A stretch of 64,000 nt of DNA from Streptomyces humidus (lineage in GTDB: Bacteria; Actinomycetota; Actinomycetes; Streptomycetales; Streptomycetaceae). How positions within the stretch are numbered: the stretch's first letter is position 1; each line of letters starts with the position of its first letter. Location: positions 1 to 64,000 of the forward strand of contig NZ_BMTL01000017.1 in NCBI RefSeq assembly GCF_014649655.1, given 5' to 3'. The notes beneath the pieces were generated by a model. The model worked only from the letters and a program-made list of their open reading frames with translations, was not told the origin of the DNA and did not search any database. The translations under genes were made by a program, and so were the position numbers. This document shows positions 1 to 11,036 of this stretch, in pieces.

Positions 1-2
1 GC

Positions 3-152
3 ACGACCCACGACCGGGACGTGAACGCGGCGAAGAACCTGCTGGCCGCCGGACTGGCGGTATCGGCCTGTGGAGCTGGTGTAAGACCTCAACGGAGCAC
101 TCCGGGCGGGCGGTCGGCGATGAAACAGGAAGTCTCACGGCGCGAGCCGTAA
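3..152 (+). CDS. tnpB: TnpB (IS200/IS605 family) RNA-guided nuclease, C-terminal end only, cut by window edge
   Basis: The frame starting at base 3 is open to a TAA at 150-152. It encodes the typical TnpB tail, with HDRDVNAAKNLL followed by a short polar end (49 codons visible). The RD(V)NAAxNLL stretch carries the third RuvC aspartate of TnpB nucleases. The rest of the gene lies upstream of the window, so I cannot say whether it is intact. A right-end hairpin follows immediately (157-176). A second, complete TnpB element lies at 31.4-32.9 kb and its right end has the same architecture, but its tail (SPRDKNSARVML) is clearly different, so the two are not recent copies of each other. Confidence 0.85.
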   Translation, partial: TTHDRDVNAAKNLLAAGLAVSACGAGVRPQRSTPGGRSAMKQEVSRREP

Positions 153-156
153 GAAT

Positions 157-184
157 CTCCTTCCTTCAGGGAGGAGAGCGTCAA
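157..184 (+). mobile_element. Right end of IS200/IS605-type element: subterminal hairpin plus TCAA terminus
   Basis: CTCCTTCC (157-164), loop TTCA, GGGAGGAG (169-176) form an 8-bp stem with one wobble pair. TCAA follows at 181-184. Subterminal imperfect hairpins and a terminal TCAA are known features of IS605-type right ends, and this region normally forms the 3' scaffold of the TnpB guide RNA. The element at 32917-32946 has the same TTCA loop and TCAA end. I infer that the element ends at about 184. Confidence 0.7.
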
Positions 185-199
185 GACGTCGATCCTAGG

Positions 200-217
200 A
201 GCAGCAGCAGCAGCAGC
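200..217. repeat. AGC trinucleotide run (six units)
   Basis: Six consecutive AGC units lie between the TnpB right end and the 3' end of pabAB. The tract is noncoding as far as I can see. No function is assigned. Confidence 0.6.
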
Positions 218-266
218 CCAGCCCAGGACCAGGAGTATGGTCCGTGTTCCATCGGCCGCCGCGCCG

Positions 267-2432
267 TCAGCGGGCGGCCTCCCCGGCCGTGGCCCGGCCC
301 GGCTGCGCGTCCGCCGCGTCCGTGCCCTGCTCCCGCAGGGCCCGCATCTGCGCAGCCGTCTTCAGCAGCATCTCGTCGTACTCGGCGACCGGGTCGGAGT
401 CGAGGACGACCGCGCCGCCCGCGCCCAGCCGCAGCACGCCGTCGGCCATGACGGCGGTGCGGATGACGATGTTGAGGTCCGCGCCGCCGCTGCACCCGAG
501 GTAGCCGAGCGCCCCCGAGTACACCCCGCGCGCCTCGGTCTCGAGACCGTCGATGATCTCCATCGTGCGCAGCTTGGGCGCGCCGGTCATCGACCCCCCG
601 GGGAAGCAGGCGCGCACGCAGTCCACGGCCTCCACGCCCTCGCGCAGCCTGCCCTCGACGGTGGAGACGAGCTGGTGGACGGTGGTGTACGTCTCGGTGG
701 CCATGAGCCTGGACACCCGCACGGAGCCGGTCCGGCAGACCCGCCCCAGGTCGTTGCGGAGCAGGTCGACGATCATCAGGTTCTCGGCGCGGGTCTTGGC
801 GTCCGCCGCCAGCGCGTCCCGGAGCCGGGCGTCCTCCAGCGGTCCGGCGCCGCGTGGCGCGGTGCCCTTGACGGGCTTGGCCTCGGCGACGCCGTCCCGG
901 GTGATCCGCAGGAAGCGCTCGGGAGAGGAGCCGGCCACGTCGAGGTCGCCGAAGCTCAGGAACGCGGCGTAGGGGGCGGGGTCCACGCGGCGCAGCGTCC
1001 GGTAGAACGCGAAGGCGTCGGCGGGGGCGGGTAAGCAGGCGGCGTCGGTCAGGCAGATCTCGTAGCTGACGCCCGCCGCCAGCTCGCGCCGGCAGGCCGC
1101 GACATCCGCGAGGTAGGTCGACCGGTCCCGCACCAGCCACGGCTCGACGGCCTCGAGGTCGGCCCCGGACGGCGGCTCAGGGGCCGGGGGCTGAGCCCGG
1201 ACGGGGGCCACGGGGAGCGCGGCGAGACCGGCCAGCGTGGCGTCGAGCCAGTCGGCGGCCTCCCGGGTGGCCTGCGGGCTGTCCTCGGCCACGCAGACCG
1301 CGTAGGTGAAGCCCTGCTGGTGGTCCACCGCGATGAGCCGGTCGGCGAACAGCCAGCAGGCGTCCGGGGCGGCGGAGCGGTGCCGGTTGGGCGAGCCGCA
1401 GTCGGCCTTGGTCTCGTAACCGAAGTAGCCGACGTAGCCGCCGGTGAAGTCGAACGGCAGCCCCGTGGCGTCGACGCGGCGGCCCGCCAGCTGCCGCCTG
1501 AGGTAGTCGAAGACGCTCGCCCGGACCTTACGGGGCGGCCGTCCCGCCCGCTCGATCTCACAGGTGCCCGCCTCGACGTCGTAACGGACGAACTCGGCGA
1601 GCGGTCCGCTGTCGTCGCCGAGGAACGAGAAGCGGGAGAGCCCCTTCTCGACCCGGGAGCTGTCCAGCCAGAACGCCCGCGGCGAGCCGGCGTACATCCG
1701 CGCGAAGGCGGATTCCGCGTCGACGGCCCCCGCGATGCGGCGGGTGTGCAGCCGGTGGGCGGGACGGCGGGGCCGCGGGACGGTCACCGGGGTGCGCGGG
1801 AACGCGGTCGGCGCGGGGGGCACCGCGGTGTTCTTCGTGCGCGGCTTGCGGGCCCGCTCCGCCGTGAGGTTGCGGAAGTTCACGAGCATCCGGTGGCCGT
1901 ACTCGGTCAGCACCGACTCCGGGTGGAACTGCACGCCCCACAGGGGCCGTTCGCGGTGCCGAAGCCCCATGAGGACGCCGTCCTCCGCCCACGCGGTGGC
2001 CTCCAGCGAGTCGGGCAGCGGCTCGCGCACGGCCAGCGAGTGGTAGCGGACCGCGGTGAAGTACTGCGGCAGCCCCTGGAACAGGTCCCGGCCGTCGTGC
2101 CGGACGGCCGACAGATGCCCGTGCCGCGGCTCCGGGGCGTCGGTCACCTCGGCGCCCTCCCCGTGCGCGATGCCCTGGTGCCCGAGGCAGACGCCGAGCA
2201 CCGGCACCGACGCCTCGGCGAGCACCCGGGCGCCGATGCCGAAGTCGCGCGCCCTGGCGGGATGTCCGGGTCCCGGCGAGACCACCACGTTGTCGAAGCC
2301 CGCGAGATCCAGAACGGCGTCCGCAGGGGCGTCGTTGCGGACCACCACCGGTTCCTCGCCGTTGACCTGGGCGATCAGCTGGAACAGGTTGTACGTGTAC
2401 GAGTCGTGGTTGTCGATGAGCAGGGTCTTCAC
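267..2432 (-). CDS. pabAB: Fused aminodeoxychorismate synthase (PabA-PabB)
   Basis: A 721-residue protein. An N-terminal class I glutamine amidotransferase domain (about 1-195) has the nucleophile motif GVCLGHQG (Cys82) and the His170/Glu172 pair in FHPES. A basic, proline-rich linker (about 196-230) leads to a chorismate-utilising domain (about 235-700) with SSPERFL, DLLRNDLG and FPGGSMTGAPK. The motif PVKGT carries Lys522. In PabB-type enzymes this position is lysine (PIKGT), whereas anthranilate synthases have alanine (PIAGT), so I call ADC synthase (folate or p-aminobenzoate supply), not TrpEG. The ATG start at 2432 gives the usual MKTLLIDNHDSYTYN N-terminus. A role in a specialised metabolite cannot be excluded, since fused pabAB also occurs in candicidin- and chloramphenicol-type clusters, but no such cluster is visible here. 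Confidence 0.9.
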   Translation of the reverse strand: MKTLLIDNHDSYTYNLFQLIAQVNGEEPVVVRNDAPADAVLDLAGFDNVVVSPGPGHPARARDFGIGARVLAEASVPVLGVCLGHQGIAHGEGAEVTDAPEPRHGHLSAVRHDGRDLFQGLPQYFTAVRYHSLAVREPLPDSLEATAWAEDGVLMGLRHRERPLWGVQFHPESVLTEYGHRMLVNFRNLTAERARKPRTKNTAVPPAPTAFPRTPVTVPRPRRPAHRLHTRRIAGAVDAESAFARMYAGSPRAFWLDSSRVEKGLSRFSFLGDDSGPLAEFVRYDVEAGTCEIERAGRPPRKVRASVFDYLRRQLAGRRVDATGLPFDFTGGYVGYFGYETKADCGSPNRHRSAAPDACWLFADRLIAVDHQQGFTYAVCVAEDSPQATREAADWLDATLAGLAALPVAPVRAQPPAPEPPSGADLEAVEPWLVRDRSTYLADVAACRRELAAGVSYEICLTDAACLPAPADAFAFYRTLRRVDPAPYAAFLSFGDLDVAGSSPERFLRITRDGVAEAKPVKGTAPRGAGPLEDARLRDALAADAKTRAENLMIVDLLRNDLGRVCRTGSVRVSRLMATETYTTVHQLVSTVEGRLREGVEAVDCVRACFPGGSMTGAPKLRTMEIIDGLETEARGVYSGALGYLGCSGGADLNIVIRTAVMADGVLRLGAGGAVVLDSDPVAEYDEMLLKTAAQMRALREQGTDAADAQPGRATAGEAAR

Positions 2433-2555
2433 CCGCCCACCTCCCTAGATCGTTCTCTGGCCTGAGTACGGAAAGGGCTTGCTCCGCGTTCAACCGCCGA
2501 CGATCTCGCACCGCCTGTGCAGCGGCTTCCTCCCGGTCCGCAGGGTGATCTCCCG

Positions 2556-3452
2556 CTACGCGCCCGGGCCCGGGGACTCCTGCGCCGGACCGGGCGTCCC
2601 CGTCCGCTCCGGCTCCGGCGCCTCCCCGAACCGGGCCAGCGCCAACGCGCCCGCGACGGCGACCGCGAACCCCAGCACGGCCAGCCAGGCCAGCCCCTCC
2701 CGGGTGCGGTCCCCCAGCCACACCACGCCGACCAGCGCCGGTCCGATCGTCTCCCCGATCACTATCCCGGCGGTGGCCGTCGTCACCGACCCCCGCTGCA
2801 GCGCCGTCGTCAGCAGCAGGAACGCGGCCCCGCCGCCCAGCAGCAGCGCGTACAGGGCGGGGTCGGTGAGAAGGTCCACGGGGGAGACCGAGCCGATCAG
2901 CCGCACCGACACCTCCACCACCCCGAACCCGCACCCGGCACCGAGGCCCAGCGTCAGCGCCCGTCCCCGCTCGGGCAGCCGCCCGCCGGCCAGCCCCAGC
3001 AGCAGCACCGCCACCGCCGCGCCGAGCATCGCCCACGGCAGGGCCGCCGGCCCGCTCTCCCGGCCCTCCGCACCGGAGGCCAGTCCCAGCATCCCGAGCC
3101 CCGCGCACACCACTGCCACGGCCGCCCACTCGGTCCGGCTCAGCCGCGCGTCCAGCAGCCGGGCGGCGACCACCGCCGTCACCGCGAGACTCGACGCGAG
3201 GGCCGCGCCCACGGCGTAGATCGGCACCGAGCGCAGGGCGGCGATCTGGAACACGAACCCCAGTCCGTCCAGCCCCAGTCCCGCCAGATAACGCCAATGG
3301 CGCACGGCCCGCAGCAGCACCGCCGCGTCGCCCGCCGGGCCGCGGCCGTCGCCTTCCCCGGCGGCGGCCGCCCGCGCCGCCATCGCCTGCAACACCGTCG
3401 CCGTACCGAAGCAGACCGCCGCGCCGAGGGCGCACACCATTCCGAAGAGCAC
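2556..3452 (-). CDS. DMT/EamA-like integral membrane protein
   Basis: A 298-residue protein made almost entirely of alternating hydrophobic segments (about 9-10 predicted by eye). It begins LFGMVCALGAAVCFGTATVLQA, then a loop rich in Ala/Gly/Asp, then repeated helices. The two-halves layout and the N-terminal GxAxCFGxATVLQ signature resemble the drug/metabolite transporter superfamily. Substrate unknown. The start is a GTG at 3452 with no convincing ribosome-binding site, and the internal ATG five codons in is an alternative. It lies about 120 bp upstream of pabAB on the same strand and may be independent. The short C-terminal tail is Pro/Gly rich. Confidence 0.7.
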   Translation of the reverse strand: MLFGMVCALGAAVCFGTATVLQAMAARAAAAGEGDGRGPAGDAAVLLRAVRHWRYLAGLGLDGLGFVFQIAALRSVPIYAVGAALASSLAVTAVVAARLLDARLSRTEWAAVAVVCAGLGMLGLASGAEGRESGPAALPWAMLGAAVAVLLLGLAGGRLPERGRALTLGLGAGCGFGVVEVSVRLIGSVSPVDLLTDPALYALLLGGGAAFLLLTTALQRGSVTTATAGIVIGETIGPALVGVVWLGDRTREGLAWLAVLGFAVAVAGALALARFGEAPEPERTGTPGPAQESPGPGA

Positions 3453-3565
3453 GAGAGGACTGTAGGCGAGCGGCCCGCACGGGCCGACCTCGCCCGTCTC
3501 CCCACCGGTTGTCTAGGCTGGCGGCCGGAAATCGCCGTAGGGGCGATGCGACAGGGGGAGACGAC

Positions 3566-3922
3566 ATGGCGGACATACGCCGACGGTTCCGTTCGGGCAC
3601 GGTGGTCCTCGGAGGCGTGAGCCTGCTGGCCACGGCCCTCACCGCCTGCTCCTCCGAACCGGACAGACGCTGCGTCGACCGCGACAGTCACCACCGCGCC
3701 AAGGGCTACAAGGTCGTCGCCGACAAGAACTGCAAGTCCGGCTCGGCCACGTCGCACGCCGTCTGGTACTACGGCGGCAGCAAGAAGGGCTCCTTCGTCG
3801 ACGGCGGCTCCTTCACCAAGTCCGGCAAGGGCTCTGGCGGTTCGAGCAGCGGCGGCTCCGGCGGCGGCGTCGACCGCGGCGGCTTCGGGGACGGCGGCCA
3901 CAAGGGCGGCTCGGGCGGCTGA
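3566..3922 (+). CDS. Small secreted lipoprotein, function unknown
   Basis: A 118-residue protein. The ATG at 3566 is chosen because GGGGGAG ends 5 nt upstream; the longer open frame has no such site. The N-terminus has RRR, a hydrophobic stretch, and the lipobox LTAC (Cys about residue 27), so it should be a lipid-anchored surface protein. The mature part has three further cysteines and a C-terminal third built of Gly/Ser/Lys repeats, probably disordered. It is divergent from the DMT protein and about 60 bp upstream of the glutathionylspermidine-synthase-like gene, with which it may be co-transcribed. I do not recognise a functional family. Confidence 0.75.
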   Translation: MADIRRRFRSGTVVLGGVSLLATALTACSSEPDRRCVDRDSHHRAKGYKVVADKNCKSGSATSHAVWYYGGSKKGSFVDGGSFTKSGKGSGGSSSGGSGGGVDRGGFGDGGHKGGSGG

Positions 3923-3983
3923 GCGACCGGGACGACCGGACGCGGACGACCGGACCGAGCTGCTGAAGAGGACACCGTCACCC

Positions 3984-5171
3984 ATGCGACGCCACACCGT
4001 CGAACCCCGCCCCGACTGGCAGCGGACCGTCGAGGAACAGGGACTCGTCTACCCCCTCACCCGTCACCCCGACGGGGTTCTGCGCCCCTACTGGGACGAG
4101 AGCGCCTACTACGCGTTCACGCTCGACGAGATCGAGACGCTGGAGGGGACCGTCGAGGAGCTGCACGCCATGTGCCTGGCGGCCGCCGCCCACCTCGTCG
4201 ACTCCGGCCGCCTCGCCGACCTCGGCATCACCGACCCGCGCGTCGCCGCGGCGGTGGCCGAGGCCTGGCGGCGGCGTGCCGAACTCCCTTCCGTCTACGG
4301 CAGGTTCGACCTCCACTACGACGGCGGCGGCCCGGCCAAGCTGCTGGAGTACAACGCCGACACCCCCACCTCGCTGGTGGAGGCCGCCTCCCCCCAGTGG
4401 TTCTGGATGGAGGAGCGCTTTCCCGGCGCCGACCAGTGGAACTCCCTCCACGAACGCCTCGTCGACGCCTGGCGCGCGCAGGCGGCCCTCCTGCCGCCCG
4501 GCGCCCCGCTGCACTTCGCGCACTCCTCGGCCGACGAACTCGGCGAGGACCTCATGACGATCGCCTACCTCAAGGAGACCGCGGAGCAGGCCGGCCTGGA
4601 CACCGACTGGACGTCGATGGAGGAGATCGGCTGGGACCCCCTGTCCGGCCGCTTCGTCGACGGCTCACTCCGCTTCATCCGCAGCTGCTTCAAGCTCTAC
4701 CCCTGGGAGTGGCTCACCACCGACCGCTTCGCCGGGCACGTCCTGGACACGCTCGACAACGGCGGCGGCACCGGTTCGACGATGTGGATCGAGCCGGCCT
4801 GGAAGATGCTCCTGAGCAACAAGGCGCTGCTGGCCGTCCTGTGGGAGCTGTATCCCGGCCACCCCAACCTGCTGCCCGCCTACCTGGACGGCCCCCGCGA
4901 GCTGGCCGCCACCACGGGCTACGTCGCCAAGCCCCTGCTGGGCCGCGAGGGCGCCGGCGTCACGGTCCACGAGAAGGGCGCCGGGCCCGTCGTACGGGAC
5001 GACGAGCCCCGCTGCTACCAGGAGCTCGCCCCGCTGCCCGCCTTCGACGGCAACCACGTCGTCCTCGGCGCCTGGGTCGTGCGCGACGAGCCGGCCGGCC
5101 TCGGCATCCGCGAGTCCGCCGGCCTGATCACCGACGAGTACGCCCGCTTCGTCCCGCACGTGATCCTCTGA
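3984..5171 (+). CDS. Glutathionylspermidine synthase-like ATP-grasp enzyme
   Basis: A 395-residue protein matching the glutathionylspermidine synthase C-terminal (ATP-grasp) family. [26 protein letters not shown] and a C-terminal [11 protein letters not shown] nucleotide-loop motif are all visible. Family members join a carboxylate to an amine at ATP cost, as in E. coli Gsp and YgiC/YjfC. The amidase domain of bifunctional Gsp is absent. Streptomyces uses mycothiol, not glutathione, so the natural substrate is probably not glutathione; that is inference. The lipoprotein gene lies just upstream on the same strand. Confidence 0.8.
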   Translation: MRRHTVEPRPDWQRTVEEQGLVYPLTRHPDGVLRPYWDESAYYAFTLDEIETLEGTVEELHAMCLAAAAHLVDSGRLADLGITDPRVAAAVAEAWRRRAELPSVYGRFDLHYDGGGPAKLLEYNADTPTSLVEAASPQWFWMEERFPGADQWNSLHERLVDAWRAQAALLPPGAPLHFAHSSADELGEDLMTIAYLKETAEQAGLDTDWTSMEEIGWDPLSGRFVDGSLRFIRSCFKLYPWEWLTTDRFAGHVLDTLDNGGGTGSTMWIEPAWKMLLSNKALLAVLWELYPGHPNLLPAYLDGPRELAATTGYVAKPLLGREGAGVTVHEKGAGPVVRDDEPRCYQELAPLPAFDGNHVVLGAWVVRDEPAGLGIRESAGLITDEYARFVPHVIL

Positions 5172-5189
5172 CGGGCACCCGGTAGGCTG

Positions 5190-7916
<2,727 letters not shown>

Positions 7917-8091
7917 AGGCGCGCGGAGGCGCCGGGGGCGCGCCGCACACGTGTTCCGCCGTACGGAGCGCTGCACGTCACTTCCCCTGCGCCTGCCCAG
8001 AGCACAGCCGTGGCCGTACAGTCGATAGCCGCACGACCGAGTGCGAACCGGGCGCCAACCCCGCCCTCACGACATGACGACAGGAGAAGAC

Positions 8092-8709
8092 GTGGGGACC
8101 GTAACGATCGGCGTCTCGATCGCGGTCCCGGAGCCTCACGGCAGCCTGCTCCAGGAGCGGCGCACAGGCTTCGGCGACGCCGCGGCTCACGGCATCCCCA
8201 CCCACGTCACGCTGCTGCCGCCGACCGAGATCGAGGCGGGCGCGCTGTCGGCCGTCGAGGCGCACCTCACCGCGGTCGCCGCGGCCGGCCGGCCCTTCCC
8301 GATGCGGCTGTCCGGCACCGGCACCTTCCGGCCGCTGTCACCGGTGGTGTACCTGAGGGTCGTCGAGGGCGCCGAGACCTGCGCCTGGCTCCAGCAGCGC
8401 ATCCGGGACGCCTCCGGGCCCCTGGTGCGCGAGCTGCAGTTCCCCTACCACCCGCACGTCACCGTCGCGCACGGCATCGACGAGGCGGCGATGGACCGGG
8501 CGTTCGAGGAGCTCTCCGGTTACGAGGCCGCGTGGCCCTGCACCGGTTTCGCCCTCGCCGAGCAGGGGGCCGACGGCGTCTGGCGCAAGCTGCGCGAGTA
8601 CCCGTTCGGCGGCACGGTGGTCCCCCCGCAGGCCGCCCACCTGGACCGCGACTCACGGCCGACCCGCTGGACCCGCGCGGGCGCCGACCGCGTCGGCCCG
8701 ACGCCCTAG
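8092..8709 (+). CDS. 2'-5' RNA ligase family (2H phosphoesterase) protein
   Basis: A 205-residue protein with the two HxTx motifs of 2H phosphoesterases, HVTL (about 38) and HVTV (about 122), spaced as expected. The family includes RNA ligases and cyclic phosphodiesterases acting on 2'-5' or cyclic phosphate bonds; the substrate is unknown. The start is the GTG at 8092, with AGGAGA 5-6 nt upstream; an ATG six codons earlier lacks a ribosome-binding site. It follows trpS on the same strand. A weak inverted repeat (7919-7945) lies between them, so co-transcription is uncertain. Confidence 0.8.
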   Translation: MGTVTIGVSIAVPEPHGSLLQERRTGFGDAAAHGIPTHVTLLPPTEIEAGALSAVEAHLTAVAAAGRPFPMRLSGTGTFRPLSPVVYLRVVEGAETCAWLQQRIRDASGPLVRELQFPYHPHVTVAHGIDEAAMDRAFEELSGYEAAWPCTGFALAEQGADGVWRKLREYPFGGTVVPPQAAHLDRDSRPTRWTRAGADRVGPTP

Positions 8710-8766
8710 GCGTATCGATCACGAGCGTCGCCGACAGTCGCGGTTCCTGCCGGGCGCCACGTGGCT

Positions 8767-8811
8767 GAGGGTCGAGAGCGCCGAGGGTCGAGAGCGCCGA
8801 GGGTCGAGAGC
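8767..8811. repeat. 16-bp direct repeat, 2.8 copies
   Basis: GAGGGTCGAGAGCGCC occurs at 8767-8782 and 8783-8798, then GAGGGTCGAGAGC at 8799-8811. It lies in the gap between the convergent 2H gene and dprE2. No function is evident. Confidence 0.8.
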
Positions 8812-8837
8812 CGGGCCGGCGGTCCGGAGGAAAGGCC

Positions 8838-9593
8838 TCAGACCGGCAGCCGTCGGAACAGCCACCGCGGTGTGTGCCGCAGCACGGACATCGCGACGCG
8901 CAGCAGACCCGGCGCCCACACCGTCTCCGAGCGGCGGCGCAGCCCCAGTTCGACGGCCGTGGCGACCGCCTCCGGCGTCGTCGCCAGCGGCGGCCGGGGC
9001 AGCCCGGCGGTCATCCTCGTCCGGACGAACCCGGGGCGCACCACCATGACGTGCACGCCCGTGCCGTGCAGCGCGTCGCCCAGGCCCTGGGCGAAGGCGT
9101 CGAGGCCGGCCTTGCTGGAGCCGTAGATGAAGTTCGAGCGGCGGGCCCGCTCGCCGGCGACGGAGGACAGGACGACCAGGGAGCCGTGGCCCTGCGTCTG
9201 CAGGGCCCGCGCCGAGATCAGGCCCGCCGACACCGCCCCCGTGTAGTTGGTCTGCGCGACGCGCACCGCGGCAGCCGGTTCGCGTTCGTCGTTCGCCTGG
9301 TCGCCGAGGACTCCGAAGGCGAGCAGGACCAGGTCGACGTCGCCCTCGGCGAACACCTTGCCGAGGACCGCCTCGTGGGCGTCGGGGTCCAGCGCGTCGA
9401 ACGGGACGGTGTGCGCGTCCGCCCCCAGCAGGCGCAGTTCCGCGGCCGCCGACTCCAGGGCGGGGGAGGGGCGGCCCGCCAGCCACACGGTGCGGGTGCG
9501 GCGGGCGACCAGCCGGCGCGCGGTGGCCAGGGCGATGTCGGACGTGCCGCCGAGGACGAGAAGGGACTGGGGGAGGCCGAAGGCGTCCTTCAT
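8838..9593 (-). CDS. dprE2: DprE2-like short-chain reductase (decaprenylphospho-2-keto-pentose reductase)
   Basis: A 251-residue short-chain dehydrogenase/reductase. The N-terminal VLGGTSDIALATARRL binds NAD(P)H; LSSVAG and YGSSKAGLD hold the catalytic Ser-Tyr-Lys; VVRPGFVRTRMT follows. The GGTSDI N-terminus, and its ATGA overlap with dprE1 (stop of dprE1 at 9590-9592, start here at 9593, GGAG upstream), mark it as the partner of the DprE1 oxidase. Together they epimerise decaprenylphosphoryl-ribose to -arabinose in mycobacteria. Membrane-associated cytoplasmic action is likely. The lipid carrier in this organism is not known from sequence. Confidence 0.85.
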   Translation of the reverse strand: MKDAFGLPQSLLVLGGTSDIALATARRLVARRTRTVWLAGRPSPALESAAAELRLLGADAHTVPFDALDPDAHEAVLGKVFAEGDVDLVLLAFGVLGDQANDEREPAAAVRVAQTNYTGAVSAGLISARALQTQGHGSLVVLSSVAGERARRSNFIYGSSKAGLDAFAQGLGDALHGTGVHVMVVRPGFVRTRMTAGLPRPPLATTPEAVATAVELGLRRRSETVWAPGLLRVAMSVLRHTPRWLFRRLPV

Positions 9594-10984
9594 GCTGGCT
9601 CCTGGAAGTTGAGTCGACGGGCGAGGTCCGAGACGAACACCCCGCGCGGGTCCAGCTCCGCGCGCAGCGCGCGGAAGTCGTCCAGCCGCGGGTACATCGC
9701 GGCGAGCAGGTCCGGCCGCAGCCGGGAGTCCTTGGCGAGGTAGACGCGGCCTCCGGCGGCGGCCACCTCCTCGTCCAGCCCGTCGAGGAAGACCCCGAGG
9801 CCGGGCAGCCCGGCCGGGATGTCCAGGGCGAGGGTCCAGCCCGGGCGGGGGAAGGAGAGCCAGCCCGGGTCTGCCTCCCCGAACCGCTTGAGGACGGCCA
9901 GGAAGGACGGGCAGCGGCGGGCCGAGACGCGCCGCACGATCCGGCGCAGGGCGTCCACCCGGCCGTGTCCGACGACGAACTGGTACTGCACGAACCCGCC
10001 GCGGCCGTAGACGCGGTTCCAGTGGGGGACGCCGTCCAGCGGGTGGAAGTAGGCGGAGAGCCTCTGGAGTTCGCCGGTCCGTGCGCGGGGAGCCCTGCGG
10101 AACCAGAGTTCGTTGAACAGCCCGACGCTCGTGCGGGTGAGGAGCCCGTCCGGCAGGAGGGCGGGCGGGGCCGGGAGCCGGGACGGGCGGAACGACAGCG
10201 GGGCCCTGCGCGCGCGGGGCGGCAGGGCGTCCAGGGGCGCGTGGTCGGCGCGGGTAAGCACCGCGCGTCCGGTGGCCGCTCCGCGCGCGAGGAGGTCGAT
10301 CCAGGCGACCGAGTACCGGTAGCGGTGGTCGCCGGCCGTCAGCCGGGCCATCAGGTCGTCGAGGTCGGCGGCGCGCTCGGTGTCGACCGCCATCAGGGAG
10401 GTCTCGACGGGCTGCAGCCGGACCGTCGCCGTGAGGACGATCCCGGTCAGGCCCATGCCGCCGGCGGTCGCGTCGAACAGGGGATCGCCCTGGCGCACCG
10501 TGCGGACCGTGCCGTCGGCGGTGAGCAGTTCGAAGGACGTCACATGGCGGGCGAAGGAGCCCGAGACATGGTGGTTCTTGCCGTGGATGTCGGCGGCGAT
10601 CGCCCCGCCCACGGTCACGTAACGGGTGCCTGGGGTCACCGGCACGAACCAGCCGAGCGGAAGCAGGACCTCCATGAGCCGGTGCAGGGAGACGCCCGCG
10701 TCGCACAGGACGACGCCCGCGCCGGCGTCGACGACATGGATCCGGTCCAGTCCGGTGACGTCGATGACCGTGCCGCCCGCGTTCTGCGCCGCGTCCCCGT
10801 AGGCCCGTCCCAGACCCCGGGCGATGCCGCCCCGTGCTCCGCAGTCCCGGACGGCCGCCACGGCCTCCGGATAGGTCCGGGGGCGGATCACCCGCGCGGC
10901 GGTGGGAGCCGTACGGCCCCATCCCGTGACGGAAACTGTCTCGGAAGCGGTCTCGGCAGACATGTCCGCGACCGTATCGCCCAT
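9590..10984 (-). CDS. dprE1: DprE1-like FAD oxidase (decaprenylphosphoryl-ribose 2'-oxidase)
   Basis: A 464-residue FAD-binding oxidoreductase. A PCMH-type FAD domain covers about 30-200 (GLGRAYGDAAQNAGG, GGAIAADIHGKNHH) and an ALO-type C-terminal domain follows. FLAVLKRFG, LSFPRPGW and YLAKDSR match the mycobacterial DprE1 substrate pocket. The residue aligned with mycobacterial Cys387 (in PGWNICVDFP) is Ala386 here (PGWTLALDIP). The protein oxidises the 2'-OH of lipid-phospho-ribose, and DprE2 then reduces the keto group. The start is ATG 10984, or ATG 10963 seven codons later; neither has a strong ribosome-binding site. It is divergent from the PAP2/ubiA pair and forms one module with it. 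Confidence 0.88.
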   Translation of the reverse strand: MGDTVADMSAETASETVSVTGWGRTAPTAARVIRPRTYPEAVAAVRDCGARGGIARGLGRAYGDAAQNAGGTVIDVTGLDRIHVVDAGAGVVLCDAGVSLHRLMEVLLPLGWFVPVTPGTRYVTVGGAIAADIHGKNHHVSGSFARHVTSFELLTADGTVRTVRQGDPLFDATAGGMGLTGIVLTATVRLQPVETSLMAVDTERAADLDDLMARLTAGDHRYRYSVAWIDLLARGAATGRAVLTRADHAPLDALPPRARRAPLSFRPSRLPAPPALLPDGLLTRTSVGLFNELWFRRAPRARTGELQRLSAYFHPLDGVPHWNRVYGRGGFVQYQFVVGHGRVDALRRIVRRVSARRCPSFLAVLKRFGEADPGWLSFPRPGWTLALDIPAGLPGLGVFLDGLDEEVAAAGGRVYLAKDSRLRPDLLAAMYPRLDDFRALRAELDPRGVFVSDLARRLNFQEPA

Positions 10985-11036
10985 ATGTGAACGAACAGTT
11001 GCTAAACGTGACTCCTATCCCCGAAATGGGTGATTA

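Noticed and set aside
9594-10922. N-terminal extension of the SDR gene to 694 residues
   Set aside because: The extension is the shadow of dprE1 in another frame; the SDR start at 9593 has GGAG upstream and overlaps the dprE1 stop.
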